From contig JAGCRW010000048.1 of the NCBI GenBank assembly GCA_017964485.1, forward strand, positions 29,031-93,030: a stretch of DNA of 64,000 nt, in the 5' to 3' direction. Every line of letters begins with the position of its first letter. Position 1 is the stretch's first letter. Positions 52,494 to 61,490 of this stretch are shown piece after piece. A program made the position numbers and the translations under genes. Below the pieces are notes generated by a model that saw only the letters and a list, made by a program, of their open reading frames with translations, was not told where the DNA came from and did not search any database. The DNA is from Muribaculaceae bacterium. GTDB taxonomy: Bacteria > Bacteroidota > Bacteroidia > Bacteroidales > Muribaculaceae.

Positions 52494-54376
52494 TTCAACG
52501 ATTGTTCTATTACTGTTATTGATAACGGATTTTCAAGTGCCTTGATAGCGCATTGCTTGGCGAGGGCGCGGTTTTCTTCGCTCATGCCAACTGGTGCACC
52601 GTTAATTTCTTGTATGTTCTTGGCTTGGAGCCATTGCTCATCAACCCAGGTGGTGTCGGTCCACACGTTGTCGCTCAAGCCATAACGGGCAAGCAAAGCG
52701 GCAGTGGCGGCATAGGCCTCAATCAGGCAAGGTATGCCCTCTTGCAGATGCAGATAGTCGAACAAATGTCCTAGGTCACCCAGCGAGTCGAGCGGCGTGG
52801 TGCGCGCGTTCTGGATGGCAGTGCCGCAAGGCAGCAACAGCTCAATGCCCGTATCTTGCTGCACATTGCCCACACATTGCAAGATGCGCTCAAACATCTG
52901 CACACTAGTGGTGTCGGGTGCAAGGCGGGGCAGATTGTCGGGATAAGACGGCGTGATGAGCCAGGCATACTCGTGCTGCCACGGCGCTTTCTCGTCGAGC
53001 CAGTCGATAATCTGGTTGAGATAGGGCTGATAGGTGCTGTAGTCACGCGACATGTTAGACTGTTGCTGCAACACAATCACATCCCAGGGATGACTATCTA
53101 TCACGTCGATCATAGGCACATCACGTTGAGCATTCCAGGGTTCAGCGCCATGCGACCAGAAGTGGGTGAAGTTGGTTGGCGTTCCTGCGTCAACAGGAGC
53201 CCATGTTGTGGAGTCGAGAGCATTGTAAAACTCATTAAGACTGCCTCCGCCTATATACATAATGTCGAGTTTCAAAAACACCTGTGGTGCCACAGCCTTC
53301 ATAATGAACGGCATGTAGCTGAACGCGTCGAGTGAGAAACTGTTGCCTATCGACAGCACACGCAAGGTGTCGGTCACCACATGGCGAGAAACCTCGATAG
53401 TTACATCTTTATAATATATTGTATCACCGCCAACGGGGAAATACAGCACCGCCGCACTGCTAGCGCCAGTGTTGTAATGCTTATTATTGAAAGCTATAGC
53501 ATTAACGCCATCGGGCAGCACCACATCTTCACGATAGGGCAACGGGCCTTTCATCACCTCAAAGCCCGACGCTATTGCCGCGGCATTCTCGTTGTCGTGC
53601 GCCACGATGCACATCTCCTCGCCAATCGACAGATGCAGCCTCTCAACTACTCTCGCCATCGGCCTGCCAGTGACTCGGGCAACGCTAGCGAAACAATATC
53701 CCTTGTCGCCCATGCCGTTGGTGTTGCCGTAGAGCAAAGCGTCATAGATCTCGGTCACATCGGCCGAAGTTATCCATCCGTCGTCATTGGCATCGACATT
53801 CTCATCGCTATATCCAAGCAGGTTGTCATAGACCATCGTAACGTCGGCAGCGGTGACCACACCATCATGGTTCACATCGCGCAAATCGGCACTGCGGGGC
53901 TCAGCATCCACGTTGACCAAAGTCTTAAGAGTGCCGTTATATTGTAAGTAAGAGTCCCGATATTCGCCATCAACAGCCAGCACCGCGCCATCGGGCACAT
54001 GCGGCAGCACAAGCGATGCGTCAGGCACATGCGAGAAAACGGTCGTTAAAGCAGCGCATCCATCAAAAGCCCCCTCTCCTATCGCTGTGAGCGAAGCGGG
54101 CAGCGACACCGCCGTGAGCCACTGGCACTGTGAGAAAGCGCCACCTGCTATTGCCGTTACATGATAACCATCAACCGTTGAAGGCACGACCACATTCTCG
54201 CTGCCATAACCCGCGACTGGCGATACCAAGCACGCCATGCTGTCTTCGGGCTGTACCACATAGCACAAGCTGTTGCTCACAATAGTGTCACCTGGCAACG
54301 CTGCACTCAACCGTGGCGCTGCCACTATCACAAGCACTAAAAGCAATAATATTTCCCTGGTTTTGCAAACCATCAT
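52490..54376 (-). CDS. DUF4886 SGNH-like hydrolase with dockerin and LRR motif
   Basis: From ATG 54376 it has 628 residues. The longer frame from 54439 adds a stretch before the signal peptide (LLLVLVIVAAPRLSAALPG). A short BspA-like leucine-rich part follows (TAIGEGAFDGCAALTTV), then a central paired dockerin (DVNHDGVVTAADVTMVYDNL and DANDDGWITSADVTEIYDAL). The DUF4886 hydrolase comes last: IGNSFSLDAF (GNS nucleophile block), DVIVLQQQSNMS and DYLHLQEG (catalytic D-x-x-H). It probably removes ester groups from glycans. Coupled to the serine hydrolase downstream. Confidence 0.82.
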   Translation of the reverse strand: MMVCKTREILLLLVLVIVAAPRLSAALPGDTIVSNSLCYVVQPEDSMACLVSPVAGYGSENVVVPSTVDGYHVTAIAGGAFSQCQWLTAVSLPASLTAIGEGAFDGCAALTTVFSHVPDASLVLPHVPDGAVLAVDGEYRDSYLQYNGTLKTLVNVDAEPRSADLRDVNHDGVVTAADVTMVYDNLLGYSDENVDANDDGWITSADVTEIYDALLYGNTNGMGDKGYCFASVARVTGRPMARVVERLHLSIGEEMCIVAHDNENAAAIASGFEVMKGPLPYREDVVLPDGVNAIAFNNKHYNTGASSAAVLYFPVGGDTIYYKDVTIEVSRHVVTDTLRVLSIGNSFSLDAFSYMPFIMKAVAPQVFLKLDIMYIGGGSLNEFYNALDSTTWAPVDAGTPTNFTHFWSHGAEPWNAQRDVPMIDVIDSHPWDVIVLQQQSNMSRDYSTYQPYLNQIIDWLDEKAPWQHEYAWLITPSYPDNLPRLAPDTTSVQMFERILQCVGNVQQDTGIELLLPCGTAIQNARTTPLDSLGDLGHLFDYLHLQEGIPCLIEAYAATAALLARYGLSDNVWTDTTWVDEQWLQAKNIQEINGAPVGMSEENRALAKQCAIKALENPLSITVIEQSLK

Positions 54377-54701
54377 TTCCACTAACTTAGCGATTGCAAA
54401 ATTCCACAAAAAAACCGAGAAAAACAAGATACGCACCACAAAAAATGCTCATTATGTATTGCGCATAAAAAAACCTACGCCCGCTTTTCAAACAAAGCAG
54501 ACGCAGACAACTAAAAAGGAATGTATTAATTACGATGGTTATATTATAATGATGAATGTTTATTGGTTTTGCAATGCAAATTTAGTGCCTTTCCTGATTT
54601 TATGCAAACGATTTAGTAGACAAAGCATGCAATTTAATTCTTATTAACAACTTTTCAATCATCTATAAACATTTTTTTAATTAATCTCCCGAAAATGCAT
54701 T
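54377..54701. other. Intergenic, 325 bp
   Basis: Between two minus-strand genes. It carries a TATCTTG-like element on the minus strand near 54424-54430 and an AT-rich left half. No ORF with coding character, no clear terminator for the methyltransferase gene. Confidence 0.35.
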
Positions 54702-55418
54702 TCAAAACCATAGGAAGAAATGCTCCAGATTAAGTGAGCGCTTGGCGACGATAACGCCAGTCTTCTCGTTGGTGAACGACTGTCCGTGCCTCATCGCTCC
54801 TTTAAGGTGGCGCCATAGTTGCTTCACGCTATCGCTGCGGTGGATGTTGCCAAACACCAGCACACAATCGCCGTCAAGCATTGATGATAGACGTTGCTTT
54901 AACACTTCCAAGTGGGCATCATCGGGCACCGAGTTGACAAGGACAAAAAACATTTCATCGCCCACCACCTGGGCATAATCATCAAGTGCCACGTCAAGGC
55001 GGTTATAGCATTCTATGCTGTCGATATAAGAGGCCAACACGTTGCCAATCACGGGATAGGCGTCGATGTGCGGTTCGTAGAGCCACAAGCGGCTCTGTGA
55101 CGACACGTTGAGCATACTCGAGGCTGTGAGGCCATAGCACGTGCCCACCTGCATGATGCGTTGTGGGTTCACAAAATTTGTGATGCGGAACAGCATCTTC
55201 ATGCCCTTGAAAGAAACCACACGGGGATGATTCTTCACGTCACGCAGCGCATCGATCACAGCCTGGCGCATATCGCGCATATCGTCATAGCAATAGTATG
55301 GCGACTTCTCACGCAGCACAAAGCGCACAAAATTATACGCAAAAGGGGAATGAATGCCATGCCCCTTGCTGCGATGATGACGGCGCAACGCCGTGCGATA
55401 TCTCTTGATGCGACCCAA
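54702..55418 (-). CDS. Class I SAM-dependent methyltransferase-like protein
   Basis: The 238-residue protein has the Bacteroidetes-type basic N-terminus (RRHHRSKGHGIHSPFAYNFV). The SAM-binding strand-loop is degenerate: IMQVGTCYGLTASSML, where the usual GxGxG appears as VGTCYG. LWLYEPHID fits the acidic motif II region, and FFVLVNSVPDDA the motif IV. It resembles O-methyltransferase relatives. Substrate unknown. It lies downstream of the YfhO gene across a repeat-filled gap. Confidence 0.7.
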   Translation of the reverse strand: MGRIKRYRTALRRHHRSKGHGIHSPFAYNFVRFVLREKSPYYCYDDMRDMRQAVIDALRDVKNHPRVVSFKGMKMLFRITNFVNPQRIMQVGTCYGLTASSMLNVSSQSRLWLYEPHIDAYPVIGNVLASYIDSIECYNRLDVALDDYAQVVGDEMFFVLVNSVPDDAHLEVLKQRLSSMLDGDCVLVFGNIHRSDSVKQLWRHLKGAMRHGQSFTNEKTGVIVAKRSLNLEHFFLWF

Positions 55419-55425
55419 AATAGTT

Positions 55426-55578
55426 ATCAGTTAACAGTTGTCAGTTAACAGTTAACAGTTGTCAGTTATCAGTTAACAGTTGTCAGCCAGTCGCGCCTGC
55501 GACTTCACTTAACACTTTACACTTAAAACTTAACACTTAAGTTGTCAGTTAGTCGCGCCTGCGACTTCACTTAACACT
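55426..55578. repeat. CAGTTAACAGTTGT and TTAACACTT repeats with 35-bp direct duplicates
   Basis: About eight copies of the word CAGTTAAC or CAGTTATC run from 55426 to 55489. Then GTCGCGCCTGCGAC, an inverted repeat, and the TTAACACTT words appear twice with a 62-bp period (about 55480-55515 and 55541-55577). The second copy extends into the last codons of the YfhO gene. Confidence 0.7.
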
Positions 55579-58099
55579 TAACACTTTGCACTTCTTCCTC
55601 TTTCTTGCGGCGCAAGCCAGAGTATATACCCCAACCCAAAGCGCCAAGAACGAGTAGCAGAATGAGATATACCGAAGTCTTTGCCACGGTCTCGGTCTTG
55701 TGAACCTCTTGTGGATCGAAGGTGAAGACAATGGTATGGTCACCAGCAGGCACCTGAAGGCCACGCAGCACATAGTTCACACGGCCAATGGGAGCCTCTT
55801 TACCATCGATGGTGGCAGTCCAGCCCCAGGGGAAGTAGATCTCACTGAACACCGCAAGTCCGCCATTAGCGCTATGAGCATGATAGGTGAGCTTGTTGGG
55901 AGCGTAGGTCGTCTCCTCGATATAGTCGGCAGTGTCGGCGGGAGTTGCCTCTTTCAAGGCATCCTTGAACTTGACATCGGCCACAGCTTGCTTAGCAGGG
56001 TCAAAGTCGTCAAGGAACTTCATCTCCTCGTCGGCTGTCTTGACATAGGTCAATGTGTCAACAAACCATGCGTTGCCTAATGCTTCAGGATTTTGTTGAG
56101 CATTCTCGGCATCCACTATAAACCACTTGGCGTTGAGCATATTGAGCACCGAAATATTATTATTTGCAATCTGACGCTCTATGAGGTCGTTATATCGGGT
56201 GAGCTTAGCGGCATGGTAACCGCCAACGGTCTTGTGGAAGTAGCTGGAGCGTGGCTGCATGAACCCTTGCATGTCCATAACACGATAGTTCTGTGTGGTG
56301 TCGGCAAGGATGGTAGCGTCGGCAGGAGTCTTCTCAAAGGTGGTAGATGGCAAAGTGGCAGGATCCACAAAGTTATCCTCGTTGAGGTAACGCTTGTTGA
56401 CAGCAAACATGTCCACAAGCACGATAGCGGCAACTATCAAACCTGTTGCCATAGCATTGAGTTTCCTGAACTTGTAAAGCATCAAAACGCCGAAGCCCAG
56501 CAGAATAATAATTAAACTGCGCCAAGCGTCACCGCTTACAAGGCCATGACGGAGAACTGCAGCAGCGCCAGCAGTGTTGGGAACTTGCTCCATAGATATC
56601 TGGCCTTGCGATGCCCTCAACAAATTGAGAGAATCTGACTCGGTGGGGCCACCGCCAAATATGCTTGGCGACATAGCAAATAGCAGGCACAGCAAAGCAC
56701 AAGCGCCAAACACGCCATAGAAGATTTTGCCATTTTTCTTGAAGAAGTCTTCCTGTGTGAACATCTCCTTAAGTGCCAGCACCGCCATCAATGGTATGGT
56801 AAACTCGGCGATAACAAGAATGCTCGACACCGTGCGGAACTTGTTATACATCGGGAAATGGTCGATAAACCAACCCGTTAGCCCCATAAAGTTGTGTCCC
56901 CAAGAGAGCAGAATGGAGATGACAGTAGCCACCAGCAACGCCCACTTAATGGGCCCTTTCACCACAAATAGACTAAGGATAAACAGCGCAAAAATCAATG
57001 CTCCCACATACACAGGGCCACTAGTAAATGGCTGGTCGCCAAAGTACTGTGAGAACACTCCCAATCCATCTACGCCAAGTTCTGCGCCTGTATTGGAAGC
57101 CACATCGGCAGCATCATCAAGTTCGGCAAGCGACTTCATGCTGGTTCCGCCTTTAACGTTAGGCACCATCAGCGTCCATGTCTCGCCAATGCCGTAACTC
57201 CATTGGGTGATATATTCCTTGCTCAGACCACCATTAGTGGGCTCGCTGCTAATCTGCTGCTCGCCGTCCTTAGAGGGCAGCGGAGTGAGTTCGCTGTGCC
57301 CGCCACGCATGGTTTCCTTGGCGTATTTATTAGAAAGGTAGAGATTTGACGCGTTGGCACCCACTGCCAGCAATGCTGCCACTGCCAGGCAAGCGGTAGC
57401 GATGCACCATTGTCCTATCTTCTTTTCCTTGATGGCAATTACCAAGAATGCTATCGCCAGCGGCACAATGATGAACAGCGAGTAATAAGTCATCTGCACG
57501 TGGTTGTTGAGCAGCTGCAGCGAGGCAAAGAGTGCCGTCACCGCCGTGCCAAGCAGATATTTCCCGCGATAAGCCCACACTATGCCAGCTATCGTTGGAG
57601 GGATATAGCACAACACGAGGAGTTTCCAGATGTGGCCCGCTGAGATGATAATGAAAAAGTAAGACGAGAAGGCATAGCCAATAGCACCCAGCACCGCCAA
57701 GTACCACTTCATGTCAAACGCCAGCATCAGGATGAAGAAACCCAGCATGAGCAGGAACACCCAGCTGATTGGTTGAGAGAACCCCAGCGTGAGCACCTTG
57801 CCAATGTTGTTGATTATCGAGTTGCTCTCATAACTCGGCGCAATCTGGAAGGTGGGCATACCACCAAATAGGCTGTTGGTCCAGCGGGTAACCTCGCCAT
57901 TGTGACTCTCGTTATATACTTTTGTCTCCTGGCCGTTGGCGGCTCCCTGCAGAACGTCGTTCTGCTGCAGCACGCCGTCGTTGGAACTGAAATAGAACCA
58001 CGAGATAAAGGCAAATATCAATATCGATAGCACAAAAGTGAGCACATTGCCCAAAGTCAGGGCGCCTATCAATCGCTTGTCAAATACTTTTTTATCCAT
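55571..58099 (-). CDS. YfhO-family membrane protein
   Basis: This 842-residue protein has about a dozen membrane segments in the first 550 residues and a soluble C-terminal domain (YHAHSANGGLAVFSEIYFPW, then GDHTIVFTFDP) before a last membrane helix. YfhO proteins act in glycosylation of teichoic acids or other surface lipids. The tail KKEEEVQSVKC is odd: the last five codons and stop come from the word repeat that follows. The gene starts 95 bp after the TM protein at 58195. Confidence 0.83.
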   Translation of the reverse strand: MDKKVFDKRLIGALTLGNVLTFVLSILIFAFISWFYFSSNDGVLQQNDVLQGAANGQETKVYNESHNGEVTRWTNSLFGGMPTFQIAPSYESNSIINNIGKVLTLGFSQPISWVFLLMLGFFILMLAFDMKWYLAVLGAIGYAFSSYFFIIISAGHIWKLLVLCYIPPTIAGIVWAYRGKYLLGTAVTALFASLQLLNNHVQMTYYSLFIIVPLAIAFLVIAIKEKKIGQWCIATACLAVAALLAVGANASNLYLSNKYAKETMRGGHSELTPLPSKDGEQQISSEPTNGGLSKEYITQWSYGIGETWTLMVPNVKGGTSMKSLAELDDAADVASNTGAELGVDGLGVFSQYFGDQPFTSGPVYVGALIFALFILSLFVVKGPIKWALLVATVISILLSWGHNFMGLTGWFIDHFPMYNKFRTVSSILVIAEFTIPLMAVLALKEMFTQEDFFKKNGKIFYGVFGACALLCLLFAMSPSIFGGGPTESDSLNLLRASQGQISMEQVPNTAGAAAVLRHGLVSGDAWRSLIIILLGFGVLMLYKFRKLNAMATGLIVAAIVLVDMFAVNKRYLNEDNFVDPATLPSTTFEKTPADATILADTTQNYRVMDMQGFMQPRSSYFHKTVGGYHAAKLTRYNDLIERQIANNNISVLNMLNAKWFIVDAENAQQNPEALGNAWFVDTLTYVKTADEEMKFLDDFDPAKQAVADVKFKDALKEATPADTADYIEETTYAPNKLTYHAHSANGGLAVFSEIYFPWGWTATIDGKEAPIGRVNYVLRGLQVPAGDHTIVFTFDPQEVHKTETVAKTSVYLILLLVLGALGWGIYSGLRRKKEEEVQSVKC

Positions 58100-58135
58100 T
58101 ATTTTTCAATTTAGTTCACTGTTTAGAGGGGAGAG

Positions 58136-58190
58136 GGTAAATCCTTTGTACTTGGTACTTGGTACTTTATACTTAGTACTTCATACTTTT
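58136..58190. repeat. GTACTTGGTACTT word repeat
   Basis: Degenerate copies of the word GTACTT (G/T/A) run directly after the stop of the gene at 58195-58854, in the gap to YfhO. Part of the same pattern as other post-stop word repeats. Confidence 0.6.
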
Positions 58191-58194
58191 TATT

Positions 58195-58854
58195 TCAAAA
58201 CTTCATCTTGTTTACCTCGCGGCGCAGGGCGGCGGTCTCTTCCAGGCAGTTGTCGTCGTTGGCGCTCTGAGCGGCCTTCATCAGCTGTGAGAGGTCGTTG
58301 AGCAAATCTTTCTTGCGCTGGGTGCCTATCTCTTTGTATTCTGAGGTGGGATGTATCACAAACTCGCTATAGAGGTCATGCAGCTTCTTGTAATTGTCGC
58401 GGCATGAGGCGAGCTTGGTGTTGACCGCGGCGTTCGACGATGCGTAATGCTCTATCTCATCAAGGCCAATAGGCATATTTTCGGGCTTGACGGGAGTGAT
58501 TTTTATGGGTAAATCGTCTTCGCTGGGCATGGGCGGCAAGTCTCCGTCGCCAAAACCTGGCACGGGTGTGGGCGGTGGCCCGTCAATGGGTCTGAGGATA
58601 GAGTCGCCAAGCATGAGGCTGTCGAGCAGAGTGTCGCGCGGCACATCAATAATCTCGCCCTGGAGGTCTTGTGGCACACCATACTCAAACTCATCAACTT
58701 TCAATGAGTCGGGTTTGGGATATTCCTTCTCGCTCCTGCCCAAAAGTTTGTTGCCAAACTTGTGCACTGGTGGACAAAAGATATACAACAGCACCAGGAC
58801 GGCTGCCACCGCCCCAACAGTCCACCATGTTATTTTCTTGTTTTGTGCTGTCAT
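58195..58854 (-). CDS. Unrecognised membrane-anchored protein
   Basis: The 219-residue protein has one N-terminal membrane segment (about 10-27, WWTVGAVAAVLVLLYIF), a Pro- and Asp-rich middle (DGPPPTPVPGFGDGDLPP), and a helical C-terminus (DNYKKLHDLYSEF, LLNDLSQLMKAAQ, EETAALRREVNKM) that may be a coiled coil. It is first in a minus-strand set with YfhO and the methyltransferase. Function not recognised. Confidence 0.65.
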   Translation of the reverse strand: MTAQNKKITWWTVGAVAAVLVLLYIFCPPVHKFGNKLLGRSEKEYPKPDSLKVDEFEYGVPQDLQGEIIDVPRDTLLDSLMLGDSILRPIDGPPPTPVPGFGDGDLPPMPSEDDLPIKITPVKPENMPIGLDEIEHYASSNAAVNTKLASCRDNYKKLHDLYSEFVIHPTSEYKEIGTQRKKDLLNDLSQLMKAAQSANDDNCLEETAALRREVNKMKF

Positions 58855-59021
58855 TCTGCCAATTACAATATCTCAGAAACCTCTCTAGCCTCCATCAAGG
58901 CATAGATTTCGAGAAAAGCAGTGCAAAATTAGTTTATTATTTTGATATTTATCATTAAACAATAAAATGTTAAGTTTTTTTTATTTTTGAAGTATATTAG
59001 ACTTATTCCGAAATTTCTATG

Positions 59022-59029
59022 TACTTTTG
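59022..59029 (+). promoter_or_regulatory. manA promoter -7 element
   Basis: TACTTTTG matches TAnnTTTG. A transcript start near 59036 leaves about 24 nt before the GTG at 59060. No -33 match at the usual spacing. Confidence 0.6.
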
Positions 59030-59059
59030 CAAGTTAATGGCATCAACCATGTGTAAAAA

Positions 59060-60043
59060 GTGGCTAAACGACCTGAAATATTGACCCCGCAGCTGTTCCG
59101 TTTTGAGCTGAACCTGAAGACTGTGCTTTGGGGAGGCGACAAGATTGCCGCCTTCAAGGGCATCTCGCTCGACAACCACCTCGTGGGAGAGAGTTGGGAG
59201 ATTTCGGGACTCAAAGGCCATGAGTCGGTGGTCGCCAGCGGCAACGATGCCGGTCTCACCCTGCGGCAGCTCATCAGGAAATACCGCAGCCAGCTGGTGG
59301 GAAAGCGCATCTACCGCGCCCACGGCACTGAATTTCCGCTGCTAATCAAGTTTATCGACGCCAACAAAGACCTCTCGGTGCAGGTGCATCCCGATGAGGA
59401 CCTTGCCCGCAGTCGACACAACTGCTGCGGCAAGACCGAGATGTGGTATATCATCGACGCTCAGCCTGGCGCCTCATTGCTGGCAGGCATGAGCCGCACC
59501 ATCACTCCCAAAGAGTGCCTGCAGCACATGGCCGACGGCACCTTGCTCGACGTGCTAATGCGCCACAACACTCACGCTGGCGACATCTTTTTCCTGCCAG
59601 CGGGCCGCATCCACTCCATTGGCGCGGGCAACCTGCTAATCGAGATTCAGCAGCCCAGCGACATCACCTACCGCGTGTATGACTACGACCGCCTTGACAT
59701 CAACGGCAAGCCGCGGCAGTTGCACACCGACCTCGCTATTGACGCGATAGACTACACCATCAGCCGAGACTGCTTGCGCCACTACCCTAACGATAAGGAG
59801 CGCATAACGTTGATCAATAGCATTTTCTTCAACGTGGGCCGTGTCATTGTTAACGGCAGTTGCGACTTGCCTATGCCTCACGACGCCTTCCTGTGCCTGA
59901 TATGCATCAACGGCAATGCCACCATCGACTACGGCGGCGACAAGATTGAGACCATCAAGCAGGGCGAGTCGTCGCTCGTGCCAGCTTGCGTTAGCAGCCT
60001 CACCCTCAAGGGCGATGCCACCATAATCACGGCAACTGCCTGA
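59060..60043 (+). CDS. manA: Mannose-6-phosphate isomerase, class I
   Basis: This 327-residue isomerase converts fructose-6-phosphate and mannose-6-phosphate. The zinc-binding blocks are present: VQVHPDED (Q and H), GKTEMWYII (E) and FLPAGRIHSIG with GNLLIEIQQPSD. The C-terminal cupin half ends in ESSLVPACVSSLTL. The start is GTG at 59060, because an in-frame stop lies two codons upstream and no ATG is available. The neighbour is a secreted phosphatase, not a mannose pathway gene. Confidence 0.92.
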   Translation: MAKRPEILTPQLFRFELNLKTVLWGGDKIAAFKGISLDNHLVGESWEISGLKGHESVVASGNDAGLTLRQLIRKYRSQLVGKRIYRAHGTEFPLLIKFIDANKDLSVQVHPDEDLARSRHNCCGKTEMWYIIDAQPGASLLAGMSRTITPKECLQHMADGTLLDVLMRHNTHAGDIFFLPAGRIHSIGAGNLLIEIQQPSDITYRVYDYDRLDINGKPRQLHTDLAIDAIDYTISRDCLRHYPNDKERITLINSIFFNVGRVIVNGSCDLPMPHDAFLCLICINGNATIDYGGDKIETIKQGESSLVPACVSSLTLKGDATIITATA

Positions 60044-60113
60044 ATTTGAATTAATGCGTAATTCATAATGCACAATGCATAATTAATCTTTTAATCTTTG
60101 TATTTTTTTCTCA

Positions 60114-61403
60114 ATGAAACGTTTTTCGTTACTGATAATAGCGCTAGTGTTTGTAACCTGCGCTCAAGCACAGAACATTGCCCGCGAGGCGTTTAAGCAA
60201 GACATCCTCGTCAGTGCTAACAACTACCATGCCTATCCCGACAAAAACCTGCCGGCATTGACGCCCGCACCCGAAGGATATGAACCGTTCTTTATCAACC
60301 ATTACGGCAGGCACGGCAGCCGATGGCTAATCTCTCCCAATGACTATACCTACCCCGTGGAGATACTCACCATGGGCGAGCGCAATGGCAAACTCACCAA
60401 GCGCGGTAAGGAAGTGCTTGACGTGTGCCGACAGATGCTCGATGCTTCCAATGAACGTCTCGGCGAACTAAGCGACATCGGCGCCGAGCAGCACCAGGGC
60501 ATAGCCAAACGCATGTTCCAGAACTTCCCACAGGTGTGGGCAGGCGACGCTAAGGTTGACGCAAAATCTACAGTAGTGATTCGTTGCATCCTCTCTATGC
60601 TCAACGAGGTGGAGATGCTCAAGTCGCTCAACCCCAACCTGCGCATCACCACCGACGCCAGCGAGCACGACATGTACTACATGAACTTCCGCGACACCGT
60701 GGCCAGAGCTGCGCAAAAAGCCGCAATGCCAGCAATCAAAGAGCAAATGAAAGACAAAATCTTCACTGAGAAAAAACTCGAAAAGATGACCTCGCGCCTG
60801 TTTAACGACAAGAAATTTGTGCGCGACAGCATCGACAGCTACAGGTTTGAATACATCCTCTTCGACTTGGTCAGCAATATGCAGAGCCATCATGCCTTTG
60901 AGAACATCGACCTTTATTCGGGTGTATTCACTCTCGACGATGCCACCGATTTTTGGACCTATAACAATGCGCGATGGTACATCTATTCAGGAAACACATC
61001 ACTTAATAACTATACTGGCGCTCGTGCGCACCGTCACCTGCTACGCAACTTCGTGGAGGAGTCCGACAAAGCGATTCTCAGTGGCACCAACAGCGCCACG
61101 CTGCGCTTCGGCCACGAATCGGTAGTGCTGCCCCTTGTGTGCCTGATGGGACTCAACGGAATGGATTACGACACCACCGACATAACAACACTCGCCGACC
61201 ATTGGCGCTCCTACGAAGTGTTCCCAATGGCAGCCAACGTGCAGATGATTCTCTACCGCAAGCCAGGCAGCGACGACATCTTGGTAAAGATTCTCCTCAA
61301 CGAGCACGAGGCCACTCTACCAATCGCAACCGACTGCGCACCCTACTACCATTGGCTCGACGTGCGACAGCACTTCCTCACCAGAGCAGTCGAGAACCTT
61401 TAA
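60114..61403 (+). CDS. Secreted histidine-type phosphatase, paralogue of 236-1543
   Basis: The 429-residue protein has a signal peptide (ending CAQAQ). R-H-G-S-R is at residues 66-70, with H67 the predicted nucleophile. G-H-E at 333-335 marks the proton donor pair, as in the paralogue. Long blocks are shared with the first copy (LTPAPEGYEPFFINHYGRHG, ELSDIGAEQHQGIAKRM). It is likely a phytase-like or general acid phosphatase of the cell surface. It starts 70 bp after manA and may share its transcript. Confidence 0.86.
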   Translation: MKRFSLLIIALVFVTCAQAQNIAREAFKQDILVSANNYHAYPDKNLPALTPAPEGYEPFFINHYGRHGSRWLISPNDYTYPVEILTMGERNGKLTKRGKEVLDVCRQMLDASNERLGELSDIGAEQHQGIAKRMFQNFPQVWAGDAKVDAKSTVVIRCILSMLNEVEMLKSLNPNLRITTDASEHDMYYMNFRDTVARAAQKAAMPAIKEQMKDKIFTEKKLEKMTSRLFNDKKFVRDSIDSYRFEYILFDLVSNMQSHHAFENIDLYSGVFTLDDATDFWTYNNARWYIYSGNTSLNNYTGARAHRHLLRNFVEESDKAILSGTNSATLRFGHESVVLPLVCLMGLNGMDYDTTDITTLADHWRSYEVFPMAANVQMILYRKPGSDDILVKILLNEHEATLPIATDCAPYYHWLDVRQHFLTRAVENL

Positions 61404-61436
61404 AAGAATTCGCACAGTACAGAGACCCCCCTTAGC

Positions 61437-61490
61437 ACTTATCACTTTGTACTTAAAACTTAAAACTTAACACTTAATACTTAACACTTA
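61437..61490. repeat. CACTTAACACTTAA word repeat
   Basis: Degenerate copies of (C/A)ACTTAAAACTT run to the stop of the WYL gene. They are related to the words at 171-210 and 48431-48493. Confidence 0.6.
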
